From: Rikenellaceae bacterium
Lineage (GTDB): Bacteria > Bacteroidota > Bacteroidia > Bacteroidales > Rikenellaceae
DNA: 12,743 nt
Assembly (NCBI GenBank): GCA_020859875.1
Contig: JAJBVJ010000108.1
Location: forward strand, 1 to 12,743
Direction: 5' to 3'
Shown: positions 1-6,113 of the stretch, one piece after another
How positions within the stretch are numbered: the first letter of the stretch is position 1
Layout of the letters: each line of letters opens with the position of its first letter
Notes under the pieces: model-generated
The model's input: only the letters and a program-made list of their open reading frames with translations
Told to the model about the DNA's origin: nothing
Database searches by the model: none
Position numbers and translations under genes: made by a program

Positions 1-439
1 CTTCATCATTGTTGGTAGTAAAAGATACATTCTTGGCATTCTCTTTTTTTATTTTTAAGAGTCTCACTATATCATCCGAGACAATTTCATAGTCGTTTAT
101 AATGTATTTTATTTCAACTATCTGACCTGATTGTAGGAAATGGTCCGCTATATAACGCGTTATAGATAGATAATATTTGCTCGCAGTTTTAGTAATAATG
201 TTAATGCGGCGTTCTTGGTTCTTGGTATCTATTAGTTGCTCCGATGTGTCGATATCCGAATCGGTTAAGTTTTGATAATACTGAAAAAGGTTTTGTGGCA
301 GAATATTTCCGGGAAGATTATCATAAAATATGATTAACTTATATGAATTATATTTTTCATTTCCGACGAAATAATCTTGTCCGAACGAATGAATTACTGC
401 GCAAAACAATATGAAGAGAGAACCTGCAAACACTTTCAT
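1..439 (-). CDS. Secreted hypothetical protein, candidate immunity protein for the Hcp-fusion toxin (3' end outside window)
   Basis: An open frame runs from an ATG at 439-437 to the left edge (146 codons) with no stop, so the C-terminus is missing. It begins MKVFAGSLFILFCAVIHSFG, with a basic start, a hydrophobic core and small residues before GQD: a typical Sec signal peptide. The protein should therefore reach the periplasm or become envelope-attached. The rest is polar and rich in Tyr, Ile and Asn, and I recognise no family. The start lies two bases after the stop (444-442) of the frame that completes the upstream Hcp-fusion toxin, the usual toxin-then-immunity arrangement in T6SS loci. 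The immunity role is inferred from position, export signal and lack of enzyme motifs. Confidence 0.7.
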   Translation of the reverse strand, partial: MKVFAGSLFILFCAVIHSFGQDYFVGNEKYNSYKLIIFYDNLPGNILPQNLFQYYQNLTDSDIDTSEQLIDTKNQERRINIITKTASKYYLSITRYIADHFLQSGQIVEIKYIINDYEIVSDDIVRLLKIKKENAKNVSFTTNNDE

Positions 440-441
440 TA

Positions 442-745
442 TTACTCGTATTTTGTTTCGATTGTATTGCTGTGGTTTAGATCGAATGGGCGTAGGCTCA
501 TATTAATTATCTGCCTTACATAATTCTCATATATTATCACATCTCCCCGAAAGGCAGTATTAGTGGTATTACTTCCCCAATCTCATGGAATAAGGTCGTT
601 GTCGTATTTTGTTCAATTACTTGTGAACCGAATGGAATTACATCCAGAATCACCTCGACATTGCCAACATTGGGGGAAATAACTATTACTTGATCTGTTT
701 TTGAGTATAAACCTCCCCCGTACTCTTGCACAATATCCACTTTTT
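442..745 (-). pseudogene. Frameshifted C-terminal metallopeptidase-like toxin domain of the Hcp fusion
   Basis: This stretch continues the tssD gene in two other frames. From 740 it reads VDIVQEYGGGLYSKTDQVIV and goes on to TTTLFHEIG (His codon 587-585). From about 578 the third frame takes over, reading SNTTNTAFRGDVIIYENYVR and ending after LRPFDLNH at the TAA of 444-442. One added base at the A5 run (T5 on the + strand, 741-745) and one at the G4 run (C4, 575-578) would restore one protein of 352 residues. The pattern of GGG, an Ile/Pro-rich strand, an HE helix and a later YENxVR helix resembles the zinc-metallopeptidase toxin domains found at the ends of polymorphic toxins. The second His of HExxH is not evident and the break lies right beside it, so catalytic status is unclear. 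The GTG at 740 is not a credible independent start. Confidence 0.6.
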
Positions 746-1498
746 AAGGAGTCCATTAATATTTAAATTATAATGATTTTCATAAATAATAGTCGTCACG
801 CTCCTATCTTTCATAACTTTATGCAAACCCGCAAAGACCTTTCGTTGAACGGAAGATAGTCCTCTTTTAAAATCTTTGACACCCTCCTTTAATACGAGAA
901 ATTCATCGTCATCGAATGAAAGTGATTCTATTTTATTTGAAAATACATTATTAATATCTTTTGTAAACTGATCCTGATAGGGTTTAGGCACTTTTATATT
1001 GGTCGTATAATTTTTTACATACTCTATTTCTTCTTCAGGCTGCGGAGCGACATAAATCGGCAATTTCTCTTCAGGCTTAAACTCTTCCCACCAGAAGCCG
1101 TAGGTTTGGGGAACCCTGCGGTCTATACGAATGGACGGACTGAAGTCCAGCCTTAACGGGCTTATGCCGATTGTAAAAGTCATCGGCTCTGCGCTCCGGG
1201 CGTTCATCGATTCGGCATAGGAATAGATATATGCCTGTTCCCACTTGAGAGTTCTACTACGTGTGTACTGCTCGGCATCCCATACTTCAAGGCTTCCGTC
1301 GACAAGAAGCATCTTTTTGGAAACCATACGTTCGAACAGCTGTGTATCTTTTGTGGATTCCATAGTGACTATGATCTCCCCGCCCTGCATACCTCCCCAT
1401 GGCCTCCCTTTGGAATCTACACCGCGCCGAAACCCGTAGCGGCAGCCAAGAATATCGTAACTGTCGCTTCCTATTTTCAATACTGCATGAACAGGCAT
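686..1498 (-). CDS. tssD: TssD/Hcp tube protein with a C-terminal toxin extension ('evolved' Hcp), frameshifted near its end
   Basis: Residues 1-135 match the Bacteroidetes TssD (Hcp) family: MPVHAVLKI, then GVDSKGRPWGGMQGGEIIV, ESTKDTQLFERMV, and AEPMTFTIGISPLRLDF. Such proteins stack as hexameric rings to form the T6SS inner tube and carry cargo in the lumen. The usual family length is about 130 residues; here the chain continues through a Pro/Glu linker (140-160) into a further domain. That makes it a tube-toxin fusion rather than plain tube. The reading frame ends artificially at residue 270: after LLKK (250-253) the natural continuation lies in another frame, across an A5 run at 745-741. 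The ATG at 1498 aligns with the family start. It sits 31 bases downstream of tssO, in the same operon as structural genes. Confidence 0.85.
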   Translation of the reverse strand: MPVHAVLKIGSDSYDILGCRYGFRRGVDSKGRPWGGMQGGEIIVTMESTKDTQLFERMVSKKMLLVDGSLEVWDAEQYTRSRTLKWEQAYIYSYAESMNARSAEPMTFTIGISPLRLDFSPSIRIDRRVPQTYGFWWEEFKPEEKLPIYVAPQPEEEIEYVKNYTTNIKVPKPYQDQFTKDINNVFSNKIESLSFDDDEFLVLKEGVKDFKRGLSSVQRKVFAGLHKVMKDRSVTTIIYENHYNLNINGLLKKWILCKSTGEVYTQKQIK

Positions 1499-1529
1499 AA
1501 AAGTAAGTTATAGGGTAATAATCTTTATT

Positions 1530-2021
1530 TTAATTGCCGGTGGAGAACATCCTGCGTGTAGCCGCCCGGTTATCGAGTATGCAGCGCTGAAGATCTCCTT
1601 TAACAAGTTCGACCTGCGAATCTAACAGACGTATCGAATCTTTTACCTGCAAGACGTCGTTTATATTGTCCGAAAGGCTCTTGTATAAAACGGCATCGTT
1701 GTCGGCCAGTTCTTCCAAAACACGCAAGAGATTCATCTTCTGGTTGCTGATCCGGTTATAAAGAACCGTCTGGTTGACCAGCTGTCCGGAATTTAGTAAA
1801 GTGAGGTTGTTGTAAAGCGAATCGACCTTTTCGGTCAGCATAATTTGGTTCGAGAAAGCCGCGTCGTACTCACCCGAACGCAAGTTAATATACTCCATTT
1901 CCTTGCCTGCTGTCGTTAAGAAGCACCAGAGGGATACCATCCCGGTAAGAATCGAGGCGCACATTGCAAACGTGAACCATAGATATCCCTTTGTAACTTC
2001 CCTGCTGTTCTTAGCATTCAT
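1530..2021 (-). CDS. tssO: T6SS protein TssO (Bacteroidetes-specific membrane component)
   Basis: This 163-residue protein has one N-terminal membrane segment (about residues 12-36, GYLWFTFAMCASILTGMVSL) after a short basic tail. A long helical, coiled-coil-prone region follows (about 45-155), with repeated VDSLYNN, LEELAD and VKDSIRLLDSQVEL patterns. Length and layout match TssO, a protein known only from subtype iii T6SS, where TssN, TssO, TssP, TssQ and TssR stand in for the missing TssJLM membrane complex. It probably anchors in the inner membrane with the coiled coil in the periplasm. It lies 12 bases after tssG. The identification rests on architecture plus neighbours, since the sequence itself is weakly conserved. 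Confidence 0.82.
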   Translation of the reverse strand: MNAKNSREVTKGYLWFTFAMCASILTGMVSLWCFLTTAGKEMEYINLRSGEYDAAFSNQIMLTEKVDSLYNNLTLLNSGQLVNQTVLYNRISNQKMNLLRVLEELADNDAVLYKSLSDNINDVLQVKDSIRLLDSQVELVKGDLQRCILDNRAATRRMFSTGN

Positions 2022-2033
2022 ATCGATATTTTT

Positions 2034-2972
2034 TTATTCTATGTTTCCCGGACCCGCCAACCGCGCATTGACTCCGAGGATACACGGATGTAGCCGGTTT
2101 CCGAGTCGTGCTGTATAGTCTTCGGGTTCAGGGGTTATATTTATCTGAGTTAATATCCCGTCGGGAAGAAATATATCCAACAGGATTTCCAGCATTCTGC
2201 GTTTGGGCCGACCGGGCAGGAGATCACCGAGAGAACTTACCGAGGGCTGTACTCGTACCACAGCTTGCCTTTGGGGTGTTTTCCCTTTCAGTACCGAGTC
2301 GATTCCGAGCTTCATTGCTCCAAGCCGGGGGAATTTTATCTCCGGGTGGAAATCCCGGGACTCGACGCTTATATTTACGTTGTACCCCAATATTGTAGTA
2401 AGAGTTCGCGAAATTTCGTTAAAGCTGTTACGGATTTCCGACAGGTATGGAACCGATTTCAAAAAAAGCACGGCACTGACCGTATCCATCTCCTTGACGA
2501 TAGGCCAGAAACCGGACATCGTATCGACCAGATCGCGATATTTTTCCGGCAGGTCGTATTTAAGTTCCTGAACTCTTATCCTTACCCGGGACCGATCCAT
2601 CTCCGACTCGAAGAGCGAAAAGAAACGGCGGATGAAAAACTCCTCTTTATTATGAGTACGTATATTGTCCAATATCGTTTCCTTATTGGAATTACGCATT
2701 CTTTCGGGAGTGTAAAACAATCCTTCCGGAAGATTGTCATATATCCCCCGGCGGTTCGTTTTTATAAGGATATTTTCGGTGCCGGCTTCATAGTCACGGT
2801 GGCGCTCCAGAGAAGTTATCTCTTTATCGGTCTGGCGGTCATGGGTTCCGCCCCGAAGAATAGATATGTTGTCTATTGCTGCGCCGGACTCCGCTATGCA
2901 CGCGGCTATAACGTCACTCCGGAAATCGGAATGTATCGTATTGACTTCGAGTTTTCCGTCTCTTATGACCAT
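2034..2972 (-). CDS. tssG: T6SS baseplate subunit TssG
   Basis: This 312-residue soluble protein fits the TssG baseplate family in its Bacteroidetes form. TssG, with TssF and TssE, forms the wedge that docks on VgrG and starts sheath and tube assembly in the cytoplasm. Visible support is an N-terminal helical half, including the FFIRRFFSLFESEMDRSRVR segment (about 130-150), and a C-terminal half with Gly/Pro-rich strands (LGAMKLGIDSVLKG, then LPDGILTQINITPEPEDY). No signal or membrane segment is present. It is embedded between tssK (10 bases upstream) and tssO (12 bases downstream), the expected company. Its codons are G+C-richer than those of the cargo genes. TssF is absent from this window. 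I am sure of the T6SS baseplate role and fairly sure of TssG specifically. Confidence 0.82.
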   Translation of the reverse strand: MVIRDGKLEVNTIHSDFRSDVIAACIAESGAAIDNISILRGGTHDRQTDKEITSLERHRDYEAGTENILIKTNRRGIYDNLPEGLFYTPERMRNSNKETILDNIRTHNKEEFFIRRFFSLFESEMDRSRVRIRVQELKYDLPEKYRDLVDTMSGFWPIVKEMDTVSAVLFLKSVPYLSEIRNSFNEISRTLTTILGYNVNISVESRDFHPEIKFPRLGAMKLGIDSVLKGKTPQRQAVVRVQPSVSSLGDLLPGRPKRRMLEILLDIFLPDGILTQINITPEPEDYTARLGNRLHPCILGVNARLAGPGNIE

Positions 2973-2982
2973 CCCCGTAGAT

Positions 2983-4131
2983 TTAATCCGTTATCCATGA
3001 ACTGCGCGATTCCACCGCCCGGGACTCATTATGGCGTTCCGAAATTATAATGCTCTCTTTATGCTGCCCGATAAACTCGAGCCGGGCAAGACGTTCCCAC
3101 AGTTCGGCGAACGTATGCAGGAACTGTTCGCTGCGCACCATCATGGAGCGGATATTTTGGTGTTCATAAATTATATCCATAGTGGCAGCGAACATCTCCT
3201 CGAATGAGCCGGGAGAAATATCGGTCCATTCGTAAAAATATTTCAACAGCTCTTCCTTGTGACGGCCACTCATCATCGTGAGCGATGCGTAGCAGCGGTG
3301 GGCGAGGGAAGACACGGCTCCCACAATATCGACAGGGGGTGCATAGCGACCTTTATTGCGGAAATCGAAATACATATCGGCTATGTATCGCAAGATTTCC
3401 GCACTCATCATCTGGATATTTCCCGAGAGTTCGGAGTTATTGGAGCGGTCGTGAATTTTGGAAATTATCGCTTTGGAAGATTTCTCGATCCCGTTGAAAA
3501 GTGTTGCAAAATTCTCATAATAGTCCGCCAGGGCCGGATGGGAGTTCATAGTGCAACACGGGGGGATGTATTGTTCGTCCACCAGAAACCGCTCACCATC
3601 TTTGCGCAAACGGCCGATGGTAATATAATGCCGCCCGAAATCATGGCTGTTTATCTCTCCCTCCGGCATCACATACAGACTGTAACGACTCTGGCAATCC
3701 GGGTGACGCGGAGGGACTTCCTCGGGGTCCATTTCACCGCAGGGTGTCCTTTCGAATGGATCTACCGAAAGTATTATATCCCATCGGCGGATGTCACGGT
3801 TTTTAACGGTTTTGTCTCCGGCGGGAGAGTAACTCTTTATAAGGGGCGCACCGTTTTCTTCGGCATCGAACCTAATCCGATAGCCATGTGCCGTAATCGC
3901 CTCGCAACTGGAAAGCTGCACTTCAATATGACCCGTGACATGCTCGTTAACGCGAATCCCGTCGTTGGTATGGCTCCGTCTAGAATTGGGAAGTAGTCCG
4001 TAATTGTAGCCGGTCAGGCCCAGGCGTGCGGCATCGGCAATGGAAGAGATAAAAAAGTTTTCCGTTTGCCGGAAATGTTCCGAAGTCAATACCATGGAAT
4101 CGGTCCAGTTGACCGGTTTATAGTCACTCAT
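2983..4131 (-). CDS. tssK: T6SS baseplate subunit TssK
   Basis: TssK is a trimeric baseplate protein linking the TssFG wedge to the membrane complex. The N-terminus is diagnostic: KPVNWTDSMVLTSEHFRQTE corresponds to the family's 'W..GM.L...HFQ' opening. Residues about 25-190 form the beta-rich shoulder domain (GLLPNS, VQLSSCEAITAHGYRIRF), and residues about 215-370 the helical and neck/head part. At 382 residues it is shorter than the roughly 440-450 residues of proteobacterial TssK, as is usual in Bacteroidetes. Its ATG at 4131 follows the tssN stop by only two bases, indicating co-translation. In subtype iii systems, which lack TssL and TssM, TssK probably contacts TssN/TssO instead; that is inference from the family literature, not visible here. 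Confidence 0.92.
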   Translation of the reverse strand: MSDYKPVNWTDSMVLTSEHFRQTENFFISSIADAARLGLTGYNYGLLPNSRRSHTNDGIRVNEHVTGHIEVQLSSCEAITAHGYRIRFDAEENGAPLIKSYSPAGDKTVKNRDIRRWDIILSVDPFERTPCGEMDPEEVPPRHPDCQSRYSLYVMPEGEINSHDFGRHYITIGRLRKDGERFLVDEQYIPPCCTMNSHPALADYYENFATLFNGIEKSSKAIISKIHDRSNNSELSGNIQMMSAEILRYIADMYFDFRNKGRYAPPVDIVGAVSSLAHRCYASLTMMSGRHKEELLKYFYEWTDISPGSFEEMFAATMDIIYEHQNIRSMMVRSEQFLHTFAELWERLARLEFIGQHKESIIISERHNESRAVESRSSWITD

Positions 4132-4133
4132 AA

Positions 4134-4976
4134 TTATCTGTCGATTATGTTGTTTTTTACCCTTTTGGCTATTATAAGGTTATTGTCCGCAATTCTGTTT
4201 TCACCCACGGTCAATTCATAGTCCAGATAGTGCCGCGGGGAGAGGAACGTTTTTTTTGTATAAAATATCCAACCGTCCCCTCCGTAAACGTTTATGGGAG
4301 AATTGGTGAACCGCTTGTTGTAATCCTGAAAAAACAACTTGATCCACTCCCCGAGTAGCATCGTATCCGGAACTTTAGCGTTAACCCGGATGGGCTGTGG
4401 ATCTTCCTCCTGTTTGAACAGCTCTATCGAAACGACTTTAAGATTGCTGTGGTCGAGATTTTCCGATGCCGGATAAGCCGAACCGCTGCCGTAGTCCCAT
4501 ATCTTATAGATAAGTGCGGGTATATGGATAAACAGTTCATAACTGCGTATCAGCAATACCGGAAGAAGATAAATAAGCATCGAAGTCGACGCCCATAACC
4601 CGTATTTCAGTTCGCTGCACAAGTTGAAGATCATGGCGAACAGCAGCATCGAAACGGCCGTCTGGAACAGGATATATGAAATCTTTACCCGGTACTTCAT
4701 TTCCGGATTGTCGAATATCCATTCCAGAAGACGGTAATTATAGAAGCCAAGGATCAAGTATACCCCTGCCGAGGCCAGGTAACCGTAAGGCATAAAATTG
4801 TAATCCAGAAAGCCGAGCAGTCCCGGCAGGGCCAAAATAATACACGATAAAAGCGTATAAGTTATCAACCGCTTATTTCTCAGCAGGTTATTCTTTCGGG
4901 CAATCAATGCCGCCAGAACTATTACTACCAATCCCAACAGCGGGTAGATTAGGTAGGTGGAGAAAAGGGTTAGCAT
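4134..4976 (-). CDS. tssN: T6SS membrane protein TssN (Bacteroidetes-specific)
   Basis: This 280-residue protein has five clear hydrophobic segments, at about residues 4-26, 38-58, 65-85, 99-120 and 128-152. A roughly 110-residue soluble C-terminal domain (about 170-280) follows, containing MLLGEWIKLFFQDYN, then GGDGWIFYTKK and LDYELTVGENRIADN. This matches TssN, a multi-span inner-membrane protein found only in the Bacteroidetes T6SS and thought to help replace the TssJLM trans-envelope complex. It is the first structural gene after the 178-base gap and is followed two bases later by tssK. The ATG at 4976 places the first membrane segment directly at the N-terminus, which supports this start. 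Confidence 0.88.
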   Translation of the reverse strand: MLTLFSTYLIYPLLGLVVIVLAALIARKNNLLRNKRLITYTLLSCIILALPGLLGFLDYNFMPYGYLASAGVYLILGFYNYRLLEWIFDNPEMKYRVKISYILFQTAVSMLLFAMIFNLCSELKYGLWASTSMLIYLLPVLLIRSYELFIHIPALIYKIWDYGSGSAYPASENLDHSNLKVVSIELFKQEEDPQPIRVNAKVPDTMLLGEWIKLFFQDYNKRFTNSPINVYGGDGWIFYTKKTFLSPRHYLDYELTVGENRIADNNLIIAKRVKNNIIDR

Positions 4977-5154
4977 TCCGTTAATTATATTTTTTGGTTA
5001 TTTTCTTTATTTTCATCTAGGATAAGGTCGTTGACCTGTCATACAATCCGCCGCCATAATTTCATTGATATTCTATTAATAAGCGGCGCAACTTAATGAA
5101 ATAAAATTACTTAATGTCCTAACCAGCCTTTAACGCCGTTCAACAACCTCTACT
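4977..5154. other. Intergenic gap between the cargo module and the structural genes, with two interleaved inverted repeats
   Basis: This is the longest gap between confident genes apart from 9598-9667. It separates the M23 immunity gene from tssN. A 6-base GC stem (CGCCGC 5049-5054 with GCGGCG 5083-5088) and an 8-base AT stem (ATTTCATT 5059-5066 with AATGAAAT 5095-5102) are interleaved, not nested. No Bacteroidetes promoter (TAnnTTTG with an upstream TTTG) is evident on the minus strand, and no hairpin followed by a T run marks a clear terminator. I see no coding potential or tRNA. It could hold the start of the tssN transcript or an attenuating RNA structure. Confidence 0.35.
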
Positions 5155-5727
5155 TCATAGAGCATTGACACTTCCGCTCATAACAGATCGATTGTCTTTT
5201 TCGACAGTTGGGTATGAATGGGTGTTTATTCCTATAATTTTTTCGACTGGTTCAGCCAGTTCGCCTTTTATGTAACCGGTCAGTTCTTTATAGCCGTATG
5301 TGCTGTCTCCATCACCCGGGCGTTCTATTTTCAGCCATCCCTGAGACGTTTTGATCACTTTAAATAGATGGCTTATATTGATATGTCCTATTATGATTGA
5401 GGATTCGTTAGCTTTTTTATAAACCGGAACATAGTTGTAGTTTACATGGGTAATATCACCCACCTTCGGTGTAATAAACCTTACATTAATGTATTCATCG
5501 GGGAGTGTAAGTTCGTTGATGTTGTATTTAGACAATGCCTTTTCTAGCAGTTCTTGTGTGCTTTTGAAATAAACTTGCGGATTGTTTGCCATTTCCGGCA
5601 ATTGATGCAGTTGATCTTGGGAGTAAGAGCCGTTCCTTATGATGTGTTTAACAACTACGTCGAGACCATCGCCGTCATTCTCGATGTATTCAATGTGTAG
5701 CCAGTTGCCATCGTCGTCACGAATCAC
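5155..5727 (-). CDS. C-terminal part of the split M23-effector immunity protein, with an SH3-like domain
   Basis: The 190-codon frame is the continuation of the preceding secreted protein after a one-base slip. Its coding character extends upstream of its own first Met, reading GHDGDISVQVIRDDDGNWLH. With one extra T in the T7 tract (A7 on the + strand, 5757-5763) both parts join into a 315-residue exported protein. Residues about 98-155 of this part look like a bacterial SH3 domain: VPVYKKANESSIIIGHI, then VIKTSQGWLKIERP and GYIKGE. Such domains often bind peptidoglycan or wall enzymes, which fits protection against a wall endopeptidase. The Met at 5727 is unlikely to be a real start, because the export signal sits in the other part. 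The immunity role is inferred from position directly after the effector. Confidence 0.65.
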   Translation of the reverse strand: MIRDDDGNWLHIEYIENDGDGLDVVVKHIIRNGSYSQDQLHQLPEMANNPQVYFKSTQELLEKALSKYNINELTLPDEYINVRFITPKVGDITHVNYNYVPVYKKANESSIIIGHINISHLFKVIKTSQGWLKIERPGDGDSTYGYKELTGYIKGELAEPVEKIIGINTHSYPTVEKDNRSVMSGSVNAL

Positions 5728-6101
5728 TTGTACCGATATATCACCGTCGTGCCCAGAAAAAAACCCGATATAGCGAAGATGCAGATTCCTTCCTTATCGT
5801 AATAATACTTGTAATATCCATCTCCTTCTGGGAAAGAATACCTATGAACCGATTTGCGTACCAGTCCCTTGGCGTCAAAGAATAGCACTTCTTCGCATTC
5901 GCGATGTTCATAGATAATACTATATTTATTCTCATGATCTGCAAAAACTTTTCTCAATTCCATATTGTTTATCTCTGCCGCTTCCGCCCGCCTTTTGCTC
6001 AGCAATTCCAATCCCTCTTTCCCCCCAAGCGAGGATTGGGCGTGGATATTGGAAATTAAAAATGAAATAAACAATGTGAGAAACAGGAGTTTAATTCTCA
6101 T
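5724..6101 (-). CDS. Secreted N-terminal part of the split M23-effector immunity protein
   Basis: The frame of 125 residues starts at 6101, 12 bases after the stop of the M23 effector. It begins MRIKLLFLTLFISFLISNIH followed by AQSS, a signal peptide with an Ala-x-Ala-like cleavage region, so the protein is exported. Residues about 70-100 (CEEVLFFDAKGLVRKSV, then GYYKYYYDKEG) form a beta-hairpin pattern of 'response to change' repeats common in Bacteroidetes periplasmic proteins. The frame stops shortly after a T7 tract (A7 on the + strand, 5757-5763); an eighth T would carry it into the 190-codon frame that follows. As written, the product would lack the SH3-like half. No catalytic motif is visible. 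Confidence 0.65.
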   Translation of the reverse strand: MRIKLLFLTLFISFLISNIHAQSSLGGKEGLELLSKRRAEAAEINNMELRKVFADHENKYSIIYEHRECEEVLFFDAKGLVRKSVHRYSFPEGDGYYKYYYDKEGICIFAISGFFLGTTVIYRYK

Positions 6102-6113
6102 AATATATTTATA

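Noticed and set aside
537..740. Independent small gene of 67 codons starting at GTG 740
   Set aside because: Its sequence joins smoothly to the upstream Hcp extension (LLKK-VDIV) and to the third phase downstream, so it is the middle of one broken gene.
738..748. Programmed -1 ribosomal frameshift at CTT AAA AAG
   Set aside because: AAG in the A site can slip, but the P-site codon would re-pair poorly after a -1 shift and no downstream structure is obvious. A second break with no slippery motif lies 160 bases on, so simple indels are more likely.
2265..3050. Long plus-strand open frame of about 260 codons
   Set aside because: It lies wholly over tssG and the end of tssK in antisense; the translation has no recognisable domain while the minus strand carries conserved baseplate sequence.
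3259..3996. Plus-strand open frame of about 245 codons
   Set aside because: Antisense shadow of tssK, whose minus-strand reading shows the family's signature N-terminus and full length.
4977..5154. Search for a Bacteroidetes promoter or rho-independent terminator
   Set aside because: No TAnnTTTG box with upstream TTTG and no hairpin followed by a T run was found on the minus strand.
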